Notes: generated by a model from the sequence alone, not told the origin. A stretch of DNA of 9,017 bases from Paracoccus sp. (in: a-proteobacteria) (GCA_031178645.1 JAPSIP010000048.1:1-9017); one strand, 5' to 3'. Positions 1 to 5,251 are shown, counted from the first letter of the stretch. A program made the numbers and translations.

Positions 1-556
1 GCGCCAGCCGCCAGTCCTGACTGGCCGCCAGGATCAGCGCGCCCAGGAAATAGATCACGACATAACTGCCGACATCCATCGCCTTCATCGCGACCTCTCG
101 CACGGCAAGGGCGGTCTGCATCAGCCGCTGGGCGATCCGGCCCGCGAACTCGTCCTGGAAATAGCCGACCGACTGGCGCAGCAGGTATCGGTGCGCCCGC
201 CAGCGGATGCGCTGCGGGAAATTGCCCATCAGACCCTGATACAGGACCAGCGACCCCAGCAGGTTCAGCGCCGGCAGCACCAGCAGCAGCACCAGGGCCA
301 TGAAGCCCAGCCGTGCGCCGTGCAGGTCCCAGAACTGGTCGCGCGGAGTTTGCGACAATTGGTTGATCAACTCTCCCAGCCAGCCGAACAGCATGACCTC
401 GACAATCGCGATTAGCGACGAGGTTATGGCCAGCAGAACCAGCCAGGGAATCGCCCCCCGGCTGTAATACAGCACGAAGCGGACCAGCGACCGGGGCGGC
501 ATGTCTGGCGTCTCGGTCGGATAGGGTTCGATGCGTCGTTCAAACCACGAGAACAT
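1..556 (-). CDS. ABC exporter, N-terminal transmembrane part (partial, 3' end outside window)
   Basis: The visible 185 residues are the start of a half-size ABC exporter with the transmembrane domain first; the ATP-binding domain would lie beyond the window edge. After a polar N-terminus rich in Arg, Glu and Pro, hydrophobic helices run at about residues 35-57, 83-108 and 163-178. Between the second and third is the cytosolic stretch typical of type IV exporters (MsbA/lipid-multidrug type), with the motif VGYFQDEFAGRIAQRLMQT at about 130-148. In this family that segment forms the coupling helices that contact the nucleotide-binding domain. The start chosen is the ATG at 556-554; a weak GGTGA lies just upstream. 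The gene diverges from the stress gene at 704, with 147 bases between them. The substrate cannot be told from this part. The exporter assignment is fairly secure. Confidence 0.85.
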   Translation of the reverse strand, partial: MFSWFERRIEPYPTETPDMPPRSLVRFVLYYSRGAIPWLVLLAITSSLIAIVEVMLFGWLGELINQLSQTPRDQFWDLHGARLGFMALVLLLVLPALNLLGSLVLYQGLMGNFPQRIRWRAHRYLLRQSVGYFQDEFAGRIAQRLMQTALAVREVAMKAMDVGSYVVIYFLGALILAASQDWRLA

Positions 557-639
557 GGTGTCACCGGAATGTCGTGAACGGGGTCAGGCAAGGGTGCGTT
601 TGCTGGACCCTTGGAACGCCGGTGTCAAGCGGTTGGTCT

Positions 640-664
640 GGAACGATGCGACAGGCCGCACGTT
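640..664 (+). promoter_or_regulatory. EcfG-type (general stress response) promoter
   Basis: GGAAC at 640-644 is followed after exactly 16 bases by CGTT at 661-664. This matches the established -35/-10 pattern of alphaproteobacterial EcfG/SigT promoters (GGAAC, 16-17 bases, CGTT). Transcription would start near 670-672, giving a leader of about 33 bases before the ATG at 704. The gene it would drive belongs to a family often linked to stress, which supports the call. A second GGAAC at 613-617 has no CGTT at the right distance. Confidence 0.75.
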
Positions 665-690
665 GCAGGGAATAAACGGCTGCTTTCCCG

Positions 691-696
691 AAAGGA
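691..696 (+). promoter_or_regulatory. Ribosome binding site deciding the start of the DUF892 gene
   Basis: AAAGGA lies 7 bases before the ATG at 704. It selects that start over the in-frame ATG at 611, which lies upstream of the predicted promoter and so would not be in the transcript. Confidence 0.75.
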
Positions 697-703
697 CACC
701 ATC

Positions 704-1207
704 ATGGCGATCAAGACCCTGAACGATCTCTACCTTCACCAGCTGAAGGATCTCTATTCAGCCTGCAAGCAATCCATGGCGATCGTCACCGAGATGGGCC
801 GCGCCGCGAAATCCCGCGAACTGTCCGAGGCCCTGATCGCCGGAAACCAGGGCATCGCACGTGGAATGGAGACCATTGCCAGCATCTGCGGGCGGCACGA
901 CACCGATCCGACCGGAGAGCATTGCCGCGGGATGGAGGGGCTGGTGGCCGAAGCCCGCAAGCACGCCATCGAGACGGACTTCGGCGACGAGGATACGCAG
1001 GACGCGGCCATCATCACCCAGTACCAGCGGCTGACGCATTACGCCATCGCGGGCTATGGCTGCGTGCGCACCTTTGCCAACCGGCTTGGCCATGACGATG
1101 ACGGCGCCGCCCTTCAGGAATGCCTGGACAGCACGCGCGAAGGAGACAAGCACATGACCCGCATCGCCGAGGGCGGTGTCAACCAGGCGGCGATGGACGG
1201 CCAGTAA
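704..1207 (+). CDS. DUF892 (YciE/YciF-like) ferritin-like stress protein
   Basis: A 167-residue protein of the DUF892/YciE-YciF ferritin-like family. It opens MAIKTLNDLYLHQLKDLYSA, the usual first helix, and has the second-half pattern THYAIAGYG (111-119) and the AEGGVN end (155-160); the length is normal for the family. Family members fold as a four-helix bundle and are associated with stress, and many carry a di-iron site. Here several acidic or His positions I expect from the family are changed: Cys21 replaces the Glu of the usual AEKQ, the usual ETE of helix 2 aligns with Gly-Ile-Ala (50-52), the Glu of HYE is Ala114, and the usual EEK pair aligns with Ser143-Thr144. It has five cysteines (21, 62, 74, 120, 140). 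An EcfG-type promoter lies upstream and a GC hairpin follows the stop. The family call is firm. Loss of metal binding is an inference from remembered consensus, not from an alignment. Confidence 0.88.
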   Translation: MAIKTLNDLYLHQLKDLYSACKQSMAIVTEMGRAAKSRELSEALIAGNQGIARGMETIASICGRHDTDPTGEHCRGMEGLVAEARKHAIETDFGDEDTQDAAIITQYQRLTHYAIAGYGCVRTFANRLGHDDDGAALQECLDSTREGDKHMTRIAEGGVNQAAMDGQ

Positions 1208-1215
1208 GGCCCGAT

Positions 1216-1239
1216 GCGCCGCAGCCCCGGTTGCGGCGC
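1216..1239. terminator. Hairpin between convergent genes, probable bidirectional terminator
   Basis: A perfect 8-bp GC stem (GCGCCGCA at 1216-1223 with TGCGGCGC at 1232-1239, loop of 8 bases) fills the 37-base gap between the convergent DUF892 and GFA-family genes. Neither side has a real T-run, so it is a GC hairpin rather than a classical intrinsic terminator. Its position argues for a role in transcript ends. Confidence 0.55.
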
Positions 1240-1244
1240 CGACA

Positions 1245-1658
1245 TTACAGGTGGCGCGTTTCCTTCGCCTCCTTTGCCCAGTCGTCATGCGCCCCGTCCG
1301 CATGAAACACCGGGGCCGCGACAAGGTCCTCTTCGGGCACATCGTCCAGGGCCGGGACGAAGACCATCGTGAAGCGCCCGCCAAGTTCGGCCAGGTGTCC
1401 CGTCGTCCACAGCCGCGTCCCGCAGCGCCCGCAGAAGACGTGGTGCATGTCCAGCCCGTCATCCTGCATCCGCGGCGTTTCCGCCAGGGCCTCTGCCCCC
1501 TTCAGCAGGCGCAGCCCGTCCGGATCCGGCAAAAGCATTTCCCAATATCGCATCTTGCGGCAGAACCGGCAGTTGCACCGCATGGTGCCATCGGCCAGGT
1601 CGCCGTCCGCCTCGAAGGTGACGGCGCCGCAGAAGCAGCTTCCGTGATAGGTCTTCAT
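1245..1658 (-). CDS. GFA / CENP-V domain zinc-binding protein
   Basis: A 137-residue protein with the full seven-cysteine signature of the GFA (glutathione-dependent formaldehyde-activating enzyme) family: C8-x-C10, C28-x-C30-xx-C33 and C76-xx-C79. The context GSCFCGAVTF and FCGRCGTRLW is typical. These cysteines bind structural and active-site zinc in the family. The founding member (Gfa of Paracoccus denitrificans) was proposed to speed the joining of formaldehyde and glutathione, but most homologues have no proven reaction, so I give no gene symbol. The start at 1658 is chosen because AGGAG stands 7 bases before it; the upstream ATG at 1679 has no such site. It lies downstream of the dehydrogenase genes but beyond their terminator, so it is probably transcribed separately. 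No convincing promoter was seen in the roughly 45-base gap. Confidence 0.9.
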   Translation of the reverse strand: MKTYHGSCFCGAVTFEADGDLADGTMRCNCRFCRKMRYWEMLLPDPDGLRLLKGAEALAETPRMQDDGLDMHHVFCGRCGTRLWTTGHLAELGGRFTMVFVPALDDVPEEDLVAAPVFHADGAHDDWAKEAKETRHL

Positions 1659-1665
1659 GACACAT

Positions 1666-1670
1666 CTCCT
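1666..1670 (-). promoter_or_regulatory. Ribosome binding site deciding the start of the GFA-family gene
   Basis: AGGAG on the minus strand (ctcct on plus), 7 bases before the ATG at 1658-1656. It supports the 137-residue form beginning MKTYHGSCFCG over a form 7 residues longer. Confidence 0.75.
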
Positions 1671-1698
1671 GTCGGTCACGCAGGGGCATCATGCAGGC

Positions 1699-1729
1699 GA
1701 AAGACCCGCTGGCAATGCCTGCCAGCGGG
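1699..1729 (-). terminator. Intrinsic terminator after the GMC dehydrogenase gene
   Basis: A perfect 10-bp stem (CCCGCTGGCA at 1705-1714 with TGCCAGCGGG at 1720-1729, loop of 5 bases) begins 8 bases past the stop of the GMC gene. On the minus strand it is followed by TCTTTC. It closes the two-gene dehydrogenase unit and separates it from the GFA-family gene. Confidence 0.82.
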
Positions 1730-1737
1730 ACATTTTG

Positions 1738-3312
1738 TCAGACGTTGCCCGCCGCCATTTCCTTGGCGATGTGATCGGCCTGCCGGATCGCCAGGGCCAC
1801 GATGGTCAGCGTCGGGTTCTCGGCCGCGCCGGTCGTGAACTGGCTGCCGTCCGAGATGAACAGGTTCGGCACGTCATGCGCCTGCCCGTTGCGGTTCACC
1901 ACACCGTCCTCGGGGCGTTCCGACATGCGGTTGGTGCCCAGGTTGTGGGTCGAGGGATAGGGCGGCGTCGGCAGCGTCCGGGTCGCGCCCACCGCCTTGT
2001 AGATCGCCTGACCCTGCTTGTAGGCATGGTTGCGCATCGCGATGTCGTTCGGATGGTCGCTGAAGTTGACGTTGGCGACCTTCAGGCCGAACTTGTCCTC
2101 GGCATCGGACAGGGTGACGCGGTTGTCCGACTGCGGCATGTCCTCGCCCACGATCCACAGGCCCGCCATGTTGGCATAGCTGTCAAGCGCGGTCGTGAAC
2201 TCGCGCCCCCAGCCGCCCGGATCCAGGAAGGCTGCCATGAAGGGCAGGCCTAGCGACAGGGTTTCCAGTTCGTACCCGCCGACAAACCCCCGGGACGGGT
2301 CGTGCCGGGCCTCGTCGCGTATGATGCCGGCCATGGTCGTGCCGCGCCACATCTTCACCGGCTGCTCGAAGGTCGCATAGACCGATCCCGTGGTGTGGCG
2401 CATGTAGTTGCGCCCGACTTGGCCCGAATTGTTGGCCAGCCCGTCCGGGAACATGCTGCTGTGCGAATTGAGCAGCAGGCGCGGGCTTTCGAAGCTGTTG
2501 CCCGCGACAGCAACAAGGCGCGCCTTCTGCATCTGCAGATTGCCGTCCTTGTCGAAATATTCGACCCCCGTCACCTTGCCGCTGTCGTCATGAAGGATCC
2601 GCGCCACATGGGCATGGTCCCGCACCTCGAGGTTGCCGGTCGCCTCGCCGCGCGGGATGTCGGTATAGGCGGTGGACCACTTGGCGCCCCATTTGCAGCC
2701 CTGGAAGCAGAAGCCGGTCTGCTGGCAGGCCATGCGCCCGTCATAATCGGCGCTGTTGATCGCCATGTTGCCGGTGTGGACATCCTTGTAGCCCACCGCC
2801 AGGGCGCCTTTCTCGAAGACCTTGTAGTTGTTGCTGCCCGGCAGGCGTGCGCGGCCGCCGACGCCGGTCACGCCCAGCTTGGCTTCGGCCTTGTCGTACC
2901 AGGGGGCCATTTCGGCCGCGTCCAGCGGCCAATCCAGCAGGCTTGCGCCCTCGACCGCGCCATAGTTGGACAGCGCCTTCCATTCGTGGTCCTGGAACCG
3001 CAGCGAGGCGCCGGCCCAGTGCACGCTGGTCCCGCCCACCGCCTTCACGATCCAGGCGGGCAGGCCCGAGAAATCCTTGGCCACCCGCCAGTCGCCGCTG
3101 GTCGTGCGTGGGTCGGTCCAGGCCAACTGGCCGAAGCTGTCCCATTCGTCGTTGGTGTAATCCTCGGGCAGGTAGCGCCCGCCCGCTTCCAGGGCCACGA
3201 CCTTGACGCCCTTCTGCGCCAGTTCATTGGCCAGCACCCCGCCGCCCGCGCCGGTGCCTACGATGACGACCACGCTGTCGTCGGTCAGTTCGAATTTCGC
3301 TGCCTTCGCCAT
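1738..3312 (-). CDS. GMC-family FAD dehydrogenase, gluconate-2-dehydrogenase / FAD-glucose dehydrogenase alpha-subunit type
   Basis: A 524-residue flavoprotein. The N-terminal FAD fold has the GxGxxG motif G19-T-G-A-G-G24 and Glu42 at the end of the second strand (VVALEAG), which normally holds the adenosine ribose. The C-terminal GMC domain has STHNLGTNRM with His456 and AENPTLTIVALA with Asn499, matching the catalytic His/Asn pair of the family. Residues C196-x5-C202-x3-C206 (2727-2695) match the spacing of the [3Fe-4S] ligands in the alpha subunit of FAD-dependent glucose and fructose dehydrogenases. It would oxidise a sugar, polyol or alcohol and pass electrons from FAD through the cluster to a cytochrome c or quinone. 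It has no signal peptide of its own and presumably leaves the cell bound to the Tat-targeted partner encoded just upstream, 12 bases away. Its GGGGG ribosome site overlaps the partner's stop codon. Substrate unknown. No cytochrome subunit gene follows. Confidence 0.9.
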   Translation of the reverse strand: MAKAAKFELTDDSVVVIVGTGAGGGVLANELAQKGVKVVALEAGGRYLPEDYTNDEWDSFGQLAWTDPRTTSGDWRVAKDFSGLPAWIVKAVGGTSVHWAGASLRFQDHEWKALSNYGAVEGASLLDWPLDAAEMAPWYDKAEAKLGVTGVGGRARLPGSNNYKVFEKGALAVGYKDVHTGNMAINSADYDGRMACQQTGFCFQGCKWGAKWSTAYTDIPRGEATGNLEVRDHAHVARILHDDSGKVTGVEYFDKDGNLQMQKARLVAVAGNSFESPRLLLNSHSSMFPDGLANNSGQVGRNYMRHTTGSVYATFEQPVKMWRGTTMAGIIRDEARHDPSRGFVGGYELETLSLGLPFMAAFLDPGGWGREFTTALDSYANMAGLWIVGEDMPQSDNRVTLSDAEDKFGLKVANVNFSDHPNDIAMRNHAYKQGQAIYKAVGATRTLPTPPYPSTHNLGTNRMSERPEDGVVNRNGQAHDVPNLFISDGSQFTTGAAENPTLTIVALAIRQADHIAKEMAAGNV

Positions 3313-3324
3313 GGTGGATGCCCC

Positions 3325-3846
3325 CTACAACCAGTCGATGTCGTCAAAGCCGCGGTTGATGTAACCGCCCTGCGAGAAGGACTCGCCTTCATAGCCGAAG
3401 ATCGGCCAGATATCCTTCTGGTTGTATAGCCCGGTCACCAGCCCGCCCCGGACCGTCTGGAAAAACGGGGTGTCCTGGATGGTGCGCAGGATCGCCACCC
3501 GATCATCTTCCCACCCGGCGGCAAGATAGGTGTCGAAGCCAGCCTTCTTCGCCGCCTCGTCCAGGGCGGCAATACCTTCGGCCACCATGTCCTTCTGCTC
3601 GGCCACATCATAGGACATGATCGCCACCGCATAGAAGCGGTCGCCCACCCGGTCGTGGGGATAGATGTCGCGCGCCATCTGCAGCAGCGTCGCCATCTGG
3701 TGTTCGCTGATCGCCGTCACCTCGACGGCCCAGGCGGCGTCGGGTGCCGCGATGAAGCCCGGTCCTGCCACGGCCAAGGCCCCGGCCGCCACCGCACGCG
3801 ACAGAAGCGCACGGCGGGTCAGCCCCTGCTTGTTCATTCGGGTCAT
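3325..3846 (-). CDS. Tat-exported gluconate 2-dehydrogenase subunit 3 family protein (small/gamma subunit)
   Basis: A 173-residue protein with a twin-arginine signal: T10-R11-R12-A-L-L, then a hydrophobic stretch (18-34) and an A38-W-A40 cleavage site. The mature part, about 133 residues, begins VEVTAISEHQMATLLQMARDIYPHD, which is typical of the gluconate 2-dehydrogenase subunit 3 family, and ends in a Trp/Asp-rich tail (FDDIDWL). In gluconate, fructose and glucose FAD dehydrogenases this small subunit is needed to fold the flavoprotein and carry it through the Tat system. That fits the GMC gene 12 bases downstream, so the two should form one periplasmic complex. The start at 3846 has a strong purine-rich site (AGGAGG, about 4 bases away, with another GGAGG about 7 away). 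A later start at M4 is possible and would keep the signal peptide. The assignment rests on the Tat signal, the sequence pattern and the gene pairing. Confidence 0.88.
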   Translation of the reverse strand: MTRMNKQGLTRRALLSRAVAAGALAVAGPGFIAAPDAAWAVEVTAISEHQMATLLQMARDIYPHDRVGDRFYAVAIMSYDVAEQKDMVAEGIAALDEAAKKAGFDTYLAAGWEDDRVAILRTIQDTPFFQTVRGGLVTGLYNQKDIWPIFGYEGESFSQGGYINRGFDDIDWL

Positions 3847-3869
3847 GTTTCCTCCTCCCCTTGTTCTGT

Positions 3870-3900
3870 GCGCCGGGGGTCTCCCCTCCCCCGTTGGCGC
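3870..3900 (-). terminator. GC hairpin between gloA and the dehydrogenase genes (terminator or attenuator)
   Basis: In the 55-base gap after gloA, GCGCC (3870-3874) pairs with GGCGC (3896-3900) and GGGGG (3875-3879) with CCCCC (3888-3892). There is a 3-base bulge and an 8-base loop. No T-run follows on the minus strand, so it may only weaken readthrough from gloA into the dehydrogenase pair. No clear separate promoter was seen in the gap. Confidence 0.4.
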
Positions 3901-3901
3901 G

Positions 3902-4297
3902 CTATTTGTAGCGGCCGCCCCGCTGGATCACCTCGATCTGATAGCCATCGGGATCGGCGATGAAGAAGAACCGGGCGATCACCTCGCCCCCCGGCGCGAA
4001 ATCAACCAGCTTGCGCGGCGCAAAGCCTTCGGAGTCCAGCCGGGCGTGCAGCGCGTCCACGTCATCCACGGTAAAGGCGATGTGTCCATAGCCGTCACCC
4101 AAGGCATAGGGCTCGGTCCGGCCCTTGTTGACGGTCAGTTCCAGTTCCGTCTCGCTTTCGCCACTGGCCAGATACACCAGCGTGAAGTCGGGAAAATCAA
4201 GGCGTTCGGCGACGGCCAGGCCAAAGCAGCGGTCATAGAATTCGACCGAGCGCGCCTCGTCCAGCACGCGGATCATGGAATGGACATATTTCGCCAT
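3902..4297 (-). CDS. gloA: Glyoxalase I (lactoylglutathione lyase), short Ni-type
   Basis: A 131-residue vicinal-oxygen-chelate protein. Glyoxalase I turns the hemithioacetal of methylglyoxal and glutathione into S-lactoylglutathione, the first step of cytosolic methylglyoxal detoxification. The four expected metal ligands are all present: His6 (MAKYVHSMIRV), Glu53 (ELELTVN), His72 (GYGHIAFTVDDV) and Glu122 (YQIEVIQ). The length is close to the E. coli enzyme (135 residues), whose short form uses nickel; the longer zinc-type insertions are absent. AAGGG lies 6 bases before the ATG. Three palindromes lie upstream (4315-4371), which hints at regulation. The dehydrogenase pair follows after 55 bases on the same strand. 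A related dioxygenase-like member of the superfamily is a less likely alternative, given the intact ligand set and the ELTVN motif. Confidence 0.88.
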   Translation of the reverse strand: MAKYVHSMIRVLDEARSVEFYDRCFGLAVAERLDFPDFTLVYLASGESETELELTVNKGRTEPYALGDGYGHIAFTVDDVDALHARLDSEGFAPRKLVDFAPGGEVIARFFFIADPDGYQIEVIQRGGRYK

Positions 4298-4314
4298 GGG
4301 GTTCCCTTCGTGTC

Positions 4315-4325
4315 GTTCCGGGAAC
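4315..4325. promoter_or_regulatory. Short palindrome GTTCC-G-GGAAC upstream of gloA
   Basis: Five-base arms around one central base, 18 bases before the gloA start and next to its ribosome site. It could be part of an operator or chance. It is the nearest to gloA of three symmetric elements. Confidence 0.3.
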
Positions 4326-4337
4326 CAGTCTAGGGCG

Positions 4338-4351
4338 GGCCGGATCCGGCC
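4338..4351. promoter_or_regulatory. 14-bp perfect palindrome upstream of gloA
   Basis: GGCCGGATCCGGCC is fully self-complementary with no spacer, so it suits binding of a dimeric protein better than a hairpin. GC-rich palindromes arise often by chance in such DNA, so alone it is weak evidence. Confidence 0.3.
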
Positions 4352-4353
4352 GG

Positions 4354-4371
4354 GTAGTAACGGATTACTAC
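4354..4371. promoter_or_regulatory. Candidate operator: 18-bp inverted repeat with AT-rich arms
   Basis: GTAGTAA-CGGA-TTACTAC is a perfect inverted repeat with 7-base arms and a 4-base centre. It starts 57 bases upstream of the gloA ATG and ends 11 bases past the stop of the RHH gene. Its AT-rich arms stand out in very GC-rich DNA, which argues against chance. It could be the binding site of a dimeric regulator controlling gloA, or less likely a weak hairpin ending the RHH transcript, as no T-run follows. Confidence 0.5.
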
Positions 4372-4381
4372 AGCGCCACTT

Positions 4382-4675
4382 TTATTCTGCGGCGATGGCG
4401 GTGGGCGGGATGTGCTGATCCTCGCCCAGATGGATCGTGCAGGCGCAGCGCAGAAGGGAGGTGAAGTTCCGCGCTTCGCCATGCAGTTCCAGCACCTCGG
4501 CGTGCAGCTTCGAGATGAAGGCGGGTGTGGTGACGCCCTGCCGGGCGGCGATGTCGTCCAGGATGCGCCAGAACGCCCGCTCCAGCCTGATTGAGGTCGA
4601 CTGACCGTTCAGCCGCAGCCTGCGGGTCACGGTTTCATAACGGTCGGGGTGCTGCCCCGCAAAGATCTGGCACAT
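4382..4675 (-). CDS. Ribbon-helix-helix (RHH_4) DNA-binding domain protein
   Basis: A 97-residue protein. Residues 18-32 (RRLRLNGQSTSIRLE) form the basic beta strand and residues about 33-62 (AFWRILDDIAARQGVTTPAFISKL) the helix-turn-helix-like pair of the RHH_4 family. The opening MCQIFAGQ and the stretch LHAEVLELHGEARNFTSLLRCAC are characteristic of a small conserved alphaproteobacterial group. RHH proteins bind DNA as dimers through the strand; targets of this group are not known to me. The ribosome site is poor, but a plausible promoter lies just upstream (4705-4733), giving a short leader. It could be a local regulator, as three palindromes lie between it and gloA, but nothing in the sequence proves that link. 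Confidence 0.83.
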   Translation of the reverse strand: MCQIFAGQHPDRYETVTRRLRLNGQSTSIRLERAFWRILDDIAARQGVTTPAFISKLHAEVLELHGEARNFTSLLRCACTIHLGEDQHIPPTAIAAE

Positions 4676-4704
4676 GGGCTTGATCCGGCAATTCTGACAA
4701 GGCG

Positions 4705-4733
4705 ATTCTGCGGCATGGCAGGCTGTCGGTCAA
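4705..4733 (-). promoter_or_regulatory. Candidate sigma-70-type promoter of the RHH gene
   Basis: On the minus strand TTGACC (4733-4728) is followed after 17 bases by CAGAAT (4710-4705). The -35 matches 5 of 6 consensus bases and the -10 matches 4 of 6. Transcription would begin near 4698, about 23 bases before the ATG at 4675. Spacing and position are good; the -10 is imperfect. Confidence 0.5.
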
Positions 4734-4745
4734 TGCAACCTTTGG

Positions 4746-4868
4746 TTAGCGCGGGCTGCCACCGCAGCCGCCTCCTCGAGGGGCGGCCTGGCCTTGCGAC
4801 ATGACGGGCTGAAACCCGGCTGGCCGGCCGCCGTAGGCGTCCTCGTACCGCCGCAGGGGCTCCGGCAT
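4746..4868 (-). CDS. Possible small protein translationally coupled to the membrane protein gene
   Basis: A 40-residue ORF whose ATG overlaps the stop of the upstream membrane protein gene as TGATG (4870-4866), an arrangement typical of translational coupling. The product, starting MPEPLRRYEDAYGGRPAG, is Arg/Gly/Pro-rich with a hydrophilic start and a C-terminal RGGGCGGSPR containing one cysteine; it has no membrane segment. There is no separate ribosome site. I do not recognise a family. Short ORFs of this composition arise easily in GC-rich DNA, so only the stop/start overlap and shared strand support it. Confidence 0.4.
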   Translation of the reverse strand: MPEPLRRYEDAYGGRPAGFQPVMSQGQAAPRGGGCGGSPR

Positions 4869-5251
4869 CAGCCGGTCCGGCGGCGCAGCAACGGAAATGC
4901 CGCAAAGGCAATCTGCGCAACCGCGCCAAGCGCCCCTGCGGGGGTTGCAAAACCAGCGAAAAAGCCCCCTGCGCTTGCGCCAAGGGTGATGGCCAGCAGC
5001 GCCTCGGACAGCCAAAGGAAAGCCAGCGCCACTGCACCCATGACCACATGATCCCGGATGCGCCCGGAATTGGCGATCCGCCGCAGGATCGCCCCGCAGG
5101 CCAGCCAGGACAGCAGCAGCATGACGGGCAGTTCCAGGATCACGCTGGTCGTGACGCCAAGGCGCGGGACCAGCAGCGTGTTCCGCAGTACGCCCAAGGC
5201 TATGCCAAAGGCAAAGACCACTGCGAAATACGTCAATCCGGCCCTGAACAT
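4868..5251 (-). CDS. Small integral membrane protein of unknown function (four predicted helices)
   Basis: A 127-residue very hydrophobic protein with likely membrane helices at about residues 6-24, 35-57, 68-90 and 97-121, linked by short loops rich in Arg (for example LRRIANSGRIRDH at 55-67). Positive charges at the ends suggest a simple four-helix bundle in the inner membrane. I do not recognise the family and see no catalytic motif. The start at 5251 has AGGGGG about 4 bases upstream. The gene begins about 20 bases after the tuf terminator, leaving almost no room for a promoter of its own, so expression may depend on readthrough. Its stop overlaps the start of a possible 40-residue ORF. 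Frame choice rests on the hydrophobic pattern and the ribosome site; the other long frames here give Arg/Ala-rich products. Confidence 0.75.
   Translation of the reverse strand: MFRAGLTYFAVVFAFGIALGVLRNTLLVPRLGVTTSVILELPVMLLLSWLACGAILRRIANSGRIRDHVVMGAVALAFLWLSEALLAITLGASAGGFFAGFATPAGALGAVAQIAFAAFPLLRRRTG

Noticed and set aside
613..634. Second GGAAC as another EcfG -35 box
   Set aside because: The nearest match to the -10 (GGTT) is only 13 bases away and is not CGTT.
611..703. Upstream in-frame start of the DUF892 gene
   Set aside because: It lies upstream of the EcfG-type promoter and has no good ribosome site, while the ATG at 704 does and matches the family N-terminus.
758..1462. Minus-strand ORF of 234 codons across the DUF892 and GFA genes
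   Set aside because: It runs through two well-supported genes and the hairpin between them; Arg/Gly/Ala-rich low-information product.
1659..1679. Start of the GFA-family gene 7 codons further upstream
   Set aside because: The AGGAG at 1666-1670 would fall inside the coding sequence; the family normally begins close to the first Cys pair.
2302..3429. Plus-strand ORF of 375 codons antisense to the GMC gene
   Set aside because: It overlaps a complete gene with intact FAD and catalytic motifs; the antisense product shows no recognisable domain and no ribosome site.
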